This document shows positions 17,010-25,500 of a stretch of DNA of 51,417 nucleotides, in pieces (within the stretch, counting starts at the first letter, position 1; each line of letters starts with the position of its first letter). Position numbers and translations under genes: made by a program. A model generated the notes under the pieces. It was not told the DNA's origin. It saw only the letters and a list, made by a program, of their open reading frames with translations, and searched no databases. This DNA comes from CADCWK01 sp964244115 (GTDB lineage Bacteria > Chloroflexota > Chloroflexia > Thermomicrobiales > UBA6265): positions 1-51,417 of the forward strand of contig CAXTHM010000021.1 of the NCBI GenBank assembly GCA_964244115.1. Reading direction: 5' to 3'.

Positions 17010-17184
17010 GGGGCGCTCCTGGGAATGGCGATGCCTCCGTTCGGCAAGGCAACTCCGGGAATCGATCGGTGGGACGGAGCGTACCACGCGCCCTCAGGGG
17101 GCGGACCAGCGGAGGGGTCCGCCCCGGATCATCTGTCAGAGTGGTGAGGAGGTCCGGGAAGCGGCCACGATTCCCCTCACGGTT

Positions 17185-17204
17185 GATTCACCCGGAGGTG
17201 AATC
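17185..17204. promoter_or_regulatory. Operator-like palindrome before the ArsR remnant
   Basis: GATTCACC and GGTGAATC form 8-bp arms around CGGA. The right arm overlaps the Shine-Dalgarno site (GGAGG, 17195-17199) of the decayed ArsR gene that starts at 17210. A self-operator of the ArsR regulator is the natural reading, since this family usually binds palindromes near its own start. Confidence 0.5.
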
Positions 17205-17209
17205 GGGTG

Positions 17210-17508
17210 ATGTCCGACGACCCGCTCAGTATCACGTTCGCCTCGCCGCCGACCCGACTCGCCGGGCGATCCTCGCCCGCCTGGACGGTGGAGAGGCGAA
17301 CGTGACGGACATCGCCGAACCGTCCGTAATGACCCTGCCGGCCATCTCCCGCGGCCGGGACCGGCATTGGCGACCATGCCGGCTGGAGGCTGCCTCACTC
17401 GAGCAGGTCACGGACCGGCTGGAACAGTACCGCCAGTTCCGGGAGGCACGGCTCGGTCGGCTCGACGAGCACCCGCGGGAGACCGGGCAGGGACAGGACC
17501 ATGACTGA
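17210..17508 (+). pseudogene. ArsR-family transcriptional regulator, frameshifted and internally deleted
   Basis: ATG 17210 with a strong GGAGG encodes MSDDPLSITFAS, the usual start of ArsR regulators paired with AHSA1 proteins. A one-base loss near 17250 shifts the frame: the next frame reads DPTRRAILARLDGGEANV, then TDIAEPSVMTLPAISR, the helix-turn-helix core. The expected HLKVLE-type recognition region after AISR is missing, and the frame jumps directly to GRDRHWRPCRLEAASLEQV, which normally lies about a dozen residues later. The C-terminal LEQYRQFREARLGRLDEH is intact and ends at 17508, overlapping the next remnant by 8 bases. Two independent lesions make it a pseudogene; the family assignment rests on recall of typical ArsR sequences. 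Confidence 0.75.
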
Positions 17509-17612
17509 GGTGACGACCCACGCCGACGAGACCCAGCTAATGATCACCCGGGCGTTCGCCGCCCCGAAGGCGCTCGTCTTCGCCTGGGCGACTCCGCAAT
17601 ATCGGAGAAGCG
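17501..17612 (+). pseudogene. AHSA1/SRPBCC-domain protein, truncated remnant
   Basis: ATG 17501 overlaps the end of the ArsR remnant by 8 bases, the classic arrangement of an ArsR-AHSA1 operon. It reads ETQLMITRAFAAPKALVFAW, the first strand and helix of an SRPBCC (START-like) domain, whose usual start is of the type ...ITRVFDAPRELVFRAW. After about 35 codons the similarity stops, and the rest of a normal ~150-residue gene is absent. The remaining DNA leads into the promoter of the next gene. The end coordinate is approximate. Confidence 0.65.
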
Positions 17613-17684
17613 CCGGTGTACGTATAGAACATATGATCCGTCACAGGCAATGGATGAACGCGTCACCGTCCGGAGGACCAGACG

Positions 17685-18128
17685 ATGTCCCGTCCGATGA
17701 CCGAGCAGGAGCGCGACCAGTTCCTGGCCGAGCCGCACGTCGCCTTCCTGGATGATCTGGATGGCGGGCGGCCAGCCGACGCTGTCCCGCTCTTCTACGA
17801 CTACGAGCCCGGCCGGACCCTCTCGATCTTCACCTGGAACCGCGATCGAACGGCTCAGGGCAGCCTGACCACCACGCTCGACAGCCTCGTCAGCCTGACG
17901 GTCTGGCGCGAGGAGTGCCCCTGCACCTACGTCGCCGTCGAGGGCCGCATTGTCCGGCGGAGCGAGCGACCGTCCGCCGAGGACGTGTTCGCGATCGCCC
18001 GGCGGTATGCCGGCGAGGACGAGGCCCGGAGCTTCACCGAGATGGTGCTGAAGAGCCCCGAGACGGACCTGATCGTCTTCACCGTCCAGCCCGAACGGTG
18101 GCTGACCGGTCTGGGGATCGGGAGCTGA
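17685..18128 (+). CDS. Pyridoxamine 5'-phosphate oxidase-like FMN/F420-binding split-barrel protein
   Basis: A 147-residue protein from ATG 17685 with CGGAGGACC upstream. Features: MTEQERDQFLAEPHVAFLDDL..., then PLFYDYEPGRTLSIFTWNRDRTAQ, then VSLTVWREECPCTYVAVEGRIV, and a final segment ending LIVFTVQPERWLTG. This is the PNPOx-like split-barrel pattern, common in actinobacteria and Chloroflexota as F420- or FMN-binding proteins of unknown substrate. It probably replaced or was inserted beside the decayed ArsR/AHSA1 operon. It converges on the VIT-like gene. Cofactor is inference. Confidence 0.78.
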   Translation: MSRPMTEQERDQFLAEPHVAFLDDLDGGRPADAVPLFYDYEPGRTLSIFTWNRDRTAQGSLTTTLDSLVSLTVWREECPCTYVAVEGRIVRRSERPSAEDVFAIARRYAGEDEARSFTEMVLKSPETDLIVFTVQPERWLTGLGIGS

Positions 18129-18214
18129 GTCCCGACCGTCCCCGCGAGCACGGCCGCAGGCGGGTACGGATCGATCGCCCCGGTCCGCCGCCGCAGCGCG
18201 TGCCGCACGATCGT

Positions 18215-18742
18215 TCAGGCGCTGCCGAAGATCAGCCCGACGGCGAAGACGATCGCGCCCGCCAGTGTCACCTGGATGACGGAACTCCGGACGCTGGTGC
18301 CGGGGAAGTACCGCCACCGCACCCAGGCGATCGCGAACAGTTCGACGATGACGACCATGATCGCCAGGGCGAAGGCCGTCTGGAAATGCGGGATCAGGAA
18401 GGGCAGCGAGTGCCCGGCCGCGCCGATCAGGGTGCCGACGCCGGTGACGATCCCCCGCCGCCAGGGTCCGCCGCGGCCGGTCAGCGTCCCGTCGTCGGAG
18501 AGCGCTTCGGAGACGCCCATGCTGATCGCGGCGCCGATCGCGGCCGAGAGCCCGACCAGGAGCGCGATCCGCGACTCCCCGGTCGCGACCGCGGCGGCGA
18601 ACACCGGCGCCAGCGTCGAGATCGAGCCGTCGGCCAGGCCGAGCAGACCCGGCTGGACGGTCATCAGGACGAAACTGTGCTCGCGGTCCGTCCGACGTGC
18701 CCCGTCGGCCCGCTCGGTGACGATCTGTTCCTGCTGCGCCAC
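18215..18742 (-). CDS. VIT1/CCC1-like membrane protein (metal transport family)
   Basis: A 175-residue membrane protein. GTG 18742 is chosen because GAGGAGGG is upstream; the protein then begins MAQQEQIVTERADGARR. The first membrane segment contains QPGLLGLADGSISTLAPVFA, a variant of the VIT family start (the usual GLxDG(x)xS motif is present as GLADGSIS). A cytosolic linker SMGVSEALSDDG is followed by further helices (LPFLIPHFQTAFALAIMVVI, AGAIVFAVGLIFGSA). VIT/CCC1 proteins move Fe2+ or Mn2+ out of the cytosol. The sequence is shorter than many family members. The substrate is not shown by the sequence. Confidence 0.75.
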   Translation of the reverse strand: MAQQEQIVTERADGARRTDREHSFVLMTVQPGLLGLADGSISTLAPVFAAAVATGESRIALLVGLSAAIGAAISMGVSEALSDDGTLTGRGGPWRRGIVTGVGTLIGAAGHSLPFLIPHFQTAFALAIMVVIVELFAIAWVRWRYFPGTSVRSSVIQVTLAGAIVFAVGLIFGSA

Positions 18743-18871
18743 TCGATTCCCTCCTCGCCGCACTCGGCCAGGTCAACTGACCACGCGATTGATAACAGGA
18801 CTCATTCTCGATTACAGTCCTGAAAAGCGCAAGAGGGAGGACCGGGTCAGAAGCCCGGCCCGAAAACAGGA

Positions 18872-18903
18872 GACGGGGATGGGGCATTCGCTCCATCCCC
18901 GTC
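18872..18903 (-). terminator. Terminator of the RNase J gene
   Basis: A 13-bp stem (18872-18884 with 18891-18903, one G-U pair) with a 6-base loop lies 24 bases past the rnj stop codon. On the minus strand it is followed by TCCTGTTTTCGG, a partial T-tract. Confidence 0.75.
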
Positions 18904-18927
18904 GCTCGTCCCGATGAAGACCGATCG

Positions 18928-21432
18928 CTACAGCTCGGTCACAACCGGCAGGATCATCGGCCAGGTTTTGTCGGTCGAGCGGCGGTACAGGACGCGTCCG
19001 ACCGACTCCTTGGTCCGCTGGATCAGGTGGCCGATCTGGACCTCGCCACGCTGGCGACGCTGGAGCGTCCGGCGCAGTTCGAGCTCGGCCTCCCGGAGGG
19101 CGCCGTTGGCGAGATCGGGCTTGAGGTCACGGGCGACGAGTTCCGGCCCGGCGATCAGCTCGCCGGTCTCCCGGTTGACGACCATCGTCACCACTACGAC
19201 GCCGTCATCGAACAGGTGATCCCGCTCGCGGAGGCGATAGATCCCGCCCCGGTCGCCGAGGCGGTCCAGCAGCAGGGAACCGGCCGGGATCCGGGAGCGC
19301 TGGTTGGCCGAGTCCTTCGTGAACTCGATCACGCCGCCGATCTCCGGCAGCAGGCACCGCTCGGCGGGGATACCGGCCTCACCCGCCAGATCCCGGTAGA
19401 GGATCATGTGGCGATATTCGCCGTGGATCGGGATTACATACCGGGGCTGGAGCAGGTCGATCATCTTGCGGAGTTCGTCCCGGCCGGCGTGACCGGAGAC
19501 ATGGACGCCCCGCTCCATCGTCGAATAGACGACCCTGGCGCCGCGGCGGAACAGGTTGTTGATCGTCCGCGAGACCGTCTCCTCATTGCCGGGGATCGGC
19601 GAGGCGGAGAGCATCGCGACGTCGCCCTTGGAGATCCGGATCTTCGGGTGCTCGCCGGAGGCGATCCGGGCCAGCGCGGCGGACGCCTCGCCCTGGGAAC
19701 CGGTGATGACCAGGACCCGCTGCTGCCGGGGCAGCCGGAGGACCTCGTCCAGCGGCATGAGCAGCCCCTCGGGCGGGTCGAGATAGCCGAGGTCGCGGGC
19801 GACCTGGGCGTTCTGCTCCATGCTCCGCCCGGCGACGGCGACCTTGCGGCCGTGGCGATGAGCCGCCCGGAGCGCCATGTGGATCCGGCTGATGTTCGAC
19901 GCGAACGTCGCGATCAGGACCATCCCCTTGGCCTCCCCGATCACCTCGTCCATCGTGTCCATCACGACGCGCTCGGACGGGGTCGACCCCTCGTTCTCGA
20001 CGCGGACGGTGTCGGAGAACAGGGCCAGGACCCCCTCCTGGCCGAGCTGGCGCAGGCGGCGCTCGTCGGTCGGCGGTCCCATCACCGGCGTCGGGTCGAA
20101 CTTGAAGTCGGCTGTGTCGACGATCGTGCCGACCGGCGAGTGGACCGCGATCGCGTTTGTGTCCGGGATCGAGTGCGTGACGTGGATGAACTCGGCCTCG
20201 AGCTGGCCGAACTGGTAGCGCTGGTTGGGGACGACCGGGATCAGCTTGACGAGCTTCTCCAGGCGGTGCTCCTCCAGCTTGCGCTCGATCAGGCCGATCG
20301 ACAGCGGCGAGCCGTAGATCGGGATCGGGGCGACGTCGGCGAACTGCGGGATGATGTACGGCAGAGCGCCGATATGATCCTCGTGGGCATGGGTGATCAG
20401 GATGCCGCGCAGGTTGCCGAGGCGGTTGCGGACGTATGAGGCATCCGGCACGATCAGGTCGATGCCGCGCTGCTCCTCTTCGGGGAACTTGCCGCCGCAG
20501 TCGAGCAGGATGATGTCCCGCTCGTACTCGACCATCGTCATGTTCTTGCCGACTTCGCCGACGCCGCCGAGCGGCACGACGCGGAGCTTGCCGGCCGGGG
20601 CGGCCTGCGAGGTCTCCAGGGCGAGGGCCTGACCGCGACGGTCGCTGCCGCTGCGTCGCGGGCCGACCTGGGAGCCACCCGGGGCGTGCTGCGGGTTGGG
20701 CAGGGGGCCGGCGGGCCGGCGGCTCTCGCCGGTGGCCGCGCCCGGCTGCCGGTTGCGGCCACCGGCGGTGCCGCCACTGCGCTGACCGGACCGCTGGCCG
20801 GTGGAGGTACCACCGCCCTGCCCGGAGCGGGGCGGGGTGCCCTGCCGGTTGCCGGTTGCGGCGCCATCGACCGCGGCTGCCGTATCGGCGGCCGGCCGCT
20901 GGCCGCCCATGATCCGCTGCTGACCGGGCTGGCGCTGGCCACTCGACGGGCGCTGGCCACCGCTCTGGGGATCGGACGCGTTGCCGGGAGCCGGACGCCC
21001 CCCGCGGCTGCCACCGGCGTTTCCGGAGGACTGGCGCGGCCGGTTCGGCTCGTAGCGGGGCTCGGCCTCCTCGTCGCTGCGCGGCCGGCGGTGGCCGGCC
21101 GGGGGCGCCGGGCGACGACCGCCACCGCGGCTGCCGCCGCCCTGAGCGTTGCCGTCACGCGTCCCCGCCTGATCACGCGGCTGGCGCGGCTCACGGTTGA
21201 CTCGCTGGCCGGTCTCGGAGCTTCGGGCCACTGGCTGACCGGCCTCGCCGGCGGTCTGCCCCTCCTGGGGCTGCTGGCCCTCGGGTCGCGGCCCACGGTT
21301 GGATGGTCGGCGGCGGCGGCGATTACCGCCGGAGTCCGATCGGCCGCCGCTCTCGCCGCGAGCGGCATCAGCAGAGCCCTGCGGGTCGCCCGCTGGCGCC
21401 CGTCGCTCCTGGTCGTTCTGGTTGTCTGTCAC
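18928..21432 (-). CDS. rnj: Ribonuclease J with a long disordered Arg/Gly/Gln-rich N-terminal extension
   Basis: An 834-residue protein. GTG 21432 is chosen because upstream in-frame codons read non-protein-like sequence while VTDNQNDQERRAPAG begins the typical extension. Residues 1 to about 280 are low complexity, rich in Arg, Gly, Gln, Pro and Ser, and presumably disordered. From about residue 283 the enzyme begins: LRVVPLGGVGEVGKN, then the metal-binding motif HAHEDHIG (about 348-355), HSIPDTNAIA, VDTADFKFD, TFASNISRIHMA, RYVIPIHGEYRH and the C-terminal dimer domain. RNase J is a metallo-beta-lactamase/beta-CASP enzyme with 5'-3' exo- and endonuclease activity in mRNA decay and rRNA maturation. 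The catalytic part has the normal ~550 residues, so the extension is an addition. No partner genes are adjacent. Confidence 0.95.
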   Translation of the reverse strand: MTDNQNDQERRAPAGDPQGSADAARGESGGRSDSGGNRRRRRPSNRGPRPEGQQPQEGQTAGEAGQPVARSSETGQRVNREPRQPRDQAGTRDGNAQGGGSRGGGRRPAPPAGHRRPRSDEEAEPRYEPNRPRQSSGNAGGSRGGRPAPGNASDPQSGGQRPSSGQRQPGQQRIMGGQRPAADTAAAVDGAATGNRQGTPPRSGQGGGTSTGQRSGQRSGGTAGGRNRQPGAATGESRRPAGPLPNPQHAPGGSQVGPRRSGSDRRGQALALETSQAAPAGKLRVVPLGGVGEVGKNMTMVEYERDIILLDCGGKFPEEEQRGIDLIVPDASYVRNRLGNLRGILITHAHEDHIGALPYIIPQFADVAPIPIYGSPLSIGLIERKLEEHRLEKLVKLIPVVPNQRYQFGQLEAEFIHVTHSIPDTNAIAVHSPVGTIVDTADFKFDPTPVMGPPTDERRLRQLGQEGVLALFSDTVRVENEGSTPSERVVMDTMDEVIGEAKGMVLIATFASNISRIHMALRAAHRHGRKVAVAGRSMEQNAQVARDLGYLDPPEGLLMPLDEVLRLPRQQRVLVITGSQGEASAALARIASGEHPKIRISKGDVAMLSASPIPGNEETVSRTINNLFRRGARVVYSTMERGVHVSGHAGRDELRKMIDLLQPRYVIPIHGEYRHMILYRDLAGEAGIPAERCLLPEIGGVIEFTKDSANQRSRIPAGSLLLDRLGDRGGIYRLRERDHLFDDGVVVVTMVVNRETGELIAGPELVARDLKPDLANGALREAELELRRTLQRRQRGEVQIGHLIQRTKESVGRVLYRRSTDKTWPMILPVVTEL

Positions 21433-22049
21433 TCTGTCGTCCCTGGGTAGTGCACGCCGGGGCTCGTACGCCGAACGGCGGCTGGGTGATGGAAGACCCG
21501 GCGGGACCATAACGTCCTGAATGCCGGGGTGTCTCGAATCCAATGGTCTGGTCCGGCATGGCGATGCCGACCTATCGGGGCAGATACCATGCCGGTCGGA
21601 CGGTGACCACGCGGCCCCTGGGCGATGCACACGACGGATTCGGATGAATGCCCTGGCGCAATGCGTGTAGGGATCAACCCCTGGCAGGGACCGATCGGCC
21701 GTACCGAGCGTTCGATGCGCCGAACATGGGGTCATCCGACCAGTGGCGCGATACGATGACCAGACCTGCGATCAGCCGAAGATCGTGCCGGACGCGAGAC
21801 GTGCGTGAAGAGGTGCGGACGGTTTTCGACGATGTTCGAGCCGTGCTCCGTCACCTGTAATCGATCGAAGTATACCGCGTTCACCGGACCAACGTCGCTG
21901 ATCCGCCTCCGTGGCGCCGATCAGATGTTCCCATCATCCAAATAGCCCCGGTATCGATGCTGACCGGTGGCGGACGCCAGACGTGCCACGTGAAACAATC
22001 GGGCAGATCGCACGATGACCATGAGCCGGTATGCAACAGGGAGACGGCG
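21433..22049. other. Intergenic region between divergent rnj and the FAD oxidoreductase
   Basis: No protein, RNA gene or repeat is recognised here. Frames covering it are short, Arg/Pro-rich and antisense-like. A TATACC sequence near 21868 could belong to a promoter of the oxidoreductase, but no clear -35 partner was found. Confidence 0.4.
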
Positions 22050-23474
22050 ATGAGACCGAGCACGCCCGCGATCGTCATCGGTGCCGGGCCGAACGGGCTG
22101 GCGGCAGCCATCGCTCTCGCCCAGGCGGGTCGGCGGGTGACCGTCTATGAGGCGGCCACGACATTGGGCGGCGGGTCGCGGACGGCTGAACTGACGTTAC
22201 CGGGGTTTCGACACGATGTCTGCAGCACCATCCAGGCGTTGGCGCCGTCCTCGCCGTTCCTCTCGACGCTCGGGCTGGAACGATTCGGGCTGGAGTGGGT
22301 TCGGCCAGACCTGCCGCTGGCGCACCCCTTCGACGACGGGACGGCCGCCATCCTCCACCGCTCCGTCGACGCGACGGCCGCCCAGTTCGACGCCATCGAC
22401 GCCGACGCCTACCGTCGCCTGATCGGACCGCTCGCCGCAGAGTCCGACAAGCTCTGGGAGATGTTCCTCGGTCCGATCCAGGGGGCGTTCCGCCATCCCT
22501 TCCTGGCGGCGCGGTTTGGGGCTCGTGGGCTCTGGCCGGCATCGACCCTGGCCCGGTCCCGGTTCCGGTCGCCGCGGGCGCGGGCGCTGCTGGCCGGCAA
22601 CGCCGCCCACTCGATCCTCGATCTGCGCAGCCCCGGCACCGCTTCGTTCGGACTGATGCTGATGCTGGCCGCCCACGCCGACGGCTGGCCGTTCGCGCGG
22701 GGCGGCTCGCAGGCGCTGGTCGATGCCATGGCCGGCCTGCTCCGCGAGCTGGGCGGGACGATCGTGACCGGCCACCCGATCCGCTCGCTGCGGGAACTGC
22801 CCGATGAGGCGACCATCCTCTTCGACCTGACGCCCCGGCAGATCGTCGACATCGCCGGCGACGAGCTGCCGGCCAGCTACCGGCGCCAGCTCGGCCGGTT
22901 CCGCTACGGCGCCTCGGCCTTCAAGCTGGACTGGGCGCTGCGTGGGCCGATCCCGTGGACGGCGCCGGACGCCCGTCGGGCCGGGACCGTCCACCTGGGT
23001 GGATCGCTGGAGGAGATCGTGACCTCCGAGGCGGCGATGGCGGCGGGCGGGATGTCGGAGCGGCCGTTCGTCCTGCTGACCCAACCGACGCTCTTCGACG
23101 CGACCAGGGCGCCGGCCGGCCGGCACATCGCCTGGGCCTACTGCCATGTCCCGGCAGGCTCGACCGTCGATGCGACCGAGCGGATCGAGGCGCAGGTCGA
23201 GCGGTTCGCGCCCGGCTTCCGCGATCTGATCATCGGCCGGAGCGCGATCGACCCGGCCGGCTGGGCGACCTACAACGAGAATTACGTCGGCGGTGACATC
23301 AACGGCGGCCGGCAGCATCTCCGGCAGCAGTTCACCCGGCCGGCCCCGCGCTGGGACCCCTACACCACCCCGAACCCGCGCCTGTTCATCTGCTCGGCCT
23401 CGACCCCTCCCGGCGGCGGCATCCACGGCATGAGCGGCTTCCACGGCGCGCAGGCCGCGCTCGGTCGCCGGTGA
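22050..23474 (+). CDS. CrtI/PYROXD2-like NAD(P)/FAD-dependent oxidoreductase
   Basis: A 474-residue protein. ATG 22050 has CAGGGAGAC upstream and is followed directly by the FAD-binding motif IVIGAGPNGLAAAIALAQAG (residues ~7-26) and YEAATTLGGGSRTAEL. Further along: GFRHDVCSTIQALAPSSPF, FARGGSQALVDAMAGLLRELGG, and the C-terminal FAD-binding region FICSASTPPGGGIHGMSGFHGAQAAL. This set is typical of phytoene desaturase relatives of the COG1233/PYROXD2 type. No other carotenoid genes are nearby, so a carotenoid role is unlikely; substrate unknown. The gene stands alone. Confidence 0.85.
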   Translation: MRPSTPAIVIGAGPNGLAAAIALAQAGRRVTVYEAATTLGGGSRTAELTLPGFRHDVCSTIQALAPSSPFLSTLGLERFGLEWVRPDLPLAHPFDDGTAAILHRSVDATAAQFDAIDADAYRRLIGPLAAESDKLWEMFLGPIQGAFRHPFLAARFGARGLWPASTLARSRFRSPRARALLAGNAAHSILDLRSPGTASFGLMLMLAAHADGWPFARGGSQALVDAMAGLLRELGGTIVTGHPIRSLRELPDEATILFDLTPRQIVDIAGDELPASYRRQLGRFRYGASAFKLDWALRGPIPWTAPDARRAGTVHLGGSLEEIVTSEAAMAAGGMSERPFVLLTQPTLFDATRAPAGRHIAWAYCHVPAGSTVDATERIEAQVERFAPGFRDLIIGRSAIDPAGWATYNENYVGGDINGGRQHLRQQFTRPAPRWDPYTTPNPRLFICSASTPPGGGIHGMSGFHGAQAALGRR

Positions 23475-23791
23475 GTCGCACCGACACCGATGACGACGGC
23501 GCCCTTCGACCGAAGGGCCGGACCACCCGCCGGGGAATCGAACCCAGGGAGCGGTCGGTCCGCCACCGCTGGGTGATCCAGCGCCCACCGGTGTGGTGCG
23601 CCGCGCGCCGCCATTTGTCGGTGCGTTCCAAAACGGGACGACCAGACCCATCAGGCGTTCCCGCCCCTCGGCGGCGCACTGATCCGCTTCGACCGCCTGT
23701 TTCGTGCGGAGGGGTATGAGCGGCACTCCGGGGTAACATCCACGGCCGCGCTCAGCGTCATCGTCCTGCGCGGCATGAACGGGATCTCGGC
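23475..23791. other. Intergenic region after the FAD oxidoreductase; small hairpin, no gene
   Basis: Frames here lack recognisable domains. A 6-bp hairpin CGCTGG-GTGAT-CCAGCG lies near 23567-23583. On the minus strand a GGGTTCGATTCCCC sequence resembles a tRNA T-arm, but no complete cloverleaf can be built around it. Confidence 0.4.
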
Positions 23792-25189
23792 CTACGTCGC
23801 CGCAACGGCACGCGTCGCGTCCGGCGTCGATTCCCCGCTGGCGTAGCGGTATGGCCAGGGGTGGCGCTCGTGGGTCGTCGTCGCGTCACGGACCGCCCGT
23901 TGCCGTCCCTCGATGTCGAAGCACGCCAGCTGATTACCGCGAAGCAGCCGGGTCGCCGCGTCCATCGCCTGCCGTGTGGTCATGAAGCCGTCAGCCACTT
24001 CGTCTTCGAGGGCCCTGGTGAGCCAGCGACGCATCTGCACGGCGTAGGCATAGGCCATCGAGGGCGTCGTCGTATCGTCGCCGAAGGCGAAGAGCCTATT
24101 CAATGGCACGGCATGCAGGAACCGCCGAACGAAGTCCTTGCTTGCGAACGGATTGAGTGCCCACGCCCAGCACAGATCCACCGAGACGTTGCCGAAGTGC
24201 TTGGCGAGGGCGATCAGCTCGTCGCTGTACGGATAGGCGATGTGCATCAGGACGAAGTGAGCGTCCGGATACTCCGCCAGGAGTGGGGCGAGGTGTCCCG
24301 CTCGCAACCGGTCGATGGGCATGGCCATGCCGGATCGTCCCGTCTCCGCGAGATAGCCGGTGTGGAGTTTGATCGGCAGCTGATAGGCGCTGGCCAGCGC
24401 CACCCCGCGGGCCAGGCACCAGTCGCCGAGGCAGAGCCGAGCTTCCGATCGGGGATCGTCGCTGCCCGGAGCGCCCCGAAGCACCGTCTGCACCGCCCGC
24501 TCGGCTTCGGCGGCCGTTCGCTTCCGCCACGCCAGGGTGCGCACGTAGGCGTGCTGCGATTTCACCGCGATGGAGAGCGGAGCACACCGGGCGAACAGTG
24601 CCTCCATCGACTGTTGCAGTGTGGAGAGATTCCGGACCGTCACGCCGGTCGCCGCTTCGAGGACCGGATCGTCGATCAGGCCGCAGGCGAACCGGCGCCA
24701 CGAGAGATCGCGGAGGAAGAACGCGGCGGACGATCGGGGAAGCTCGATCACGTCGAGCCCCAGGTCCGTCTGGACGTGATCGAGCTTCGCCCGGTCGCGC
24801 AGGAGCGCGATGCACCCACCCTTGCGCCGCAACGCCTGGAGCCGCTCCTGCCCGGCCCGGATGGTGGCCTCGCTCACCTCCTCGATCTCGTACAGATCGC
24901 GAGCGGCGATGCGGATCGCCTCGCCGTACCCGGTGAACTGGGCCACCTCCCAGGCGGCCGCCACCCCGGCGAAGCGGCCTTCGAGATCCTCGTCGCGGCT
25001 GTCCTTGAGGCGGGCTACGGCGTCGAGCGAGGCACCGGCGACGATCAGGTCCGATGAGCCGTACCATCCGAAGAGGTCACCGAGGATGTCGGGTGCGTCC
25101 GGTCCCTCCCAGGCAAGGTCGCCCGGCAGGTGGGTATGCGTATCGATCACCGAGACGTTGGCGATGTGGTCGGCAAGCTCGCTGGGCAT
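23792..25189 (-). CDS. Amidohydrolase-superfamily metal-dependent hydrolase
   Basis: A 465-residue protein from ATG 25189 with GGAGGACC upstream. Metal-site motifs of the superfamily: VIDTHTHLPGD (HxH, near residue 16), KLHTGYLAETG, VLMHIAYPYSDELIALAKHFGNVSVDLCWAW and FGDDTTTPSMAY (the C-terminal Asp). The arrangement resembles the amidohydrolase-2/uronate-isomerase-like group and the amidohydrolase half of FluG-type proteins. The usual carboxylated-lysine site is not obvious, which fits those groups. The substrate cannot be named. There are no catabolic neighbours or regulator genes beside it. Confidence 0.8.
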   Translation of the reverse strand: MPSELADHIANVSVIDTHTHLPGDLAWEGPDAPDILGDLFGWYGSSDLIVAGASLDAVARLKDSRDEDLEGRFAGVAAAWEVAQFTGYGEAIRIAARDLYEIEEVSEATIRAGQERLQALRRKGGCIALLRDRAKLDHVQTDLGLDVIELPRSSAAFFLRDLSWRRFACGLIDDPVLEAATGVTVRNLSTLQQSMEALFARCAPLSIAVKSQHAYVRTLAWRKRTAAEAERAVQTVLRGAPGSDDPRSEARLCLGDWCLARGVALASAYQLPIKLHTGYLAETGRSGMAMPIDRLRAGHLAPLLAEYPDAHFVLMHIAYPYSDELIALAKHFGNVSVDLCWAWALNPFASKDFVRRFLHAVPLNRLFAFGDDTTTPSMAYAYAVQMRRWLTRALEDEVADGFMTTRQAMDAATRLLRGNQLACFDIEGRQRAVRDATTTHERHPWPYRYASGESTPDATRAVAAT

Positions 25190-25500
25190 CGGTCCTCCGT
25201 TGCACCGCGGCGGTTTCCCATGATCGCTGTCGCGGGCTACGGCAGTCGTCCGACGGTGCGCTCACCGGAAACGTGGCCGCCCGGCCCGGCCCATCCGCGC
25301 CCATGCTCCCGCAGTCTCGAAGCTGGCGCGACCGCTCGCCGGGCGACATTCGTCGGGAAGGAGGGGGTGCTCATGCCGCGATCTCCCGCGGCATCCGCCG
25401 GGCGCGAGCGGCACTCCAGGTCGTCTGATCTCGACTGACGGGGCGGGAGGAGAGGTCTGCTCCGCCACCGGGAAACGGCCATGAGCACCGCTCCGACCGA
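25190..25500. other. Intergenic region with a truncated R1 repeat
   Basis: No coding region is supported. At about 25437-25480 the sequence GGGAGGAGAGGTCTGCTCCG, followed by CCACCGGGAAACGG, matches the end of the R1 family (compare 41922-41970). It is a fragment rather than a full copy. Confidence 0.55.

Noticed and set aside
19027..20439. 470-residue plus-strand frame over RNase J
   Set aside because: Antisense of the catalytic domain of RNase J; no domain of its own.
23500..23600. tRNA-like T-arm (GGGTTCGATTCCCC on the minus strand)
   Set aside because: No matching acceptor, D-arm or anticodon arm at the right distances; the T-stem has a mismatch and the acceptor partner is missing.
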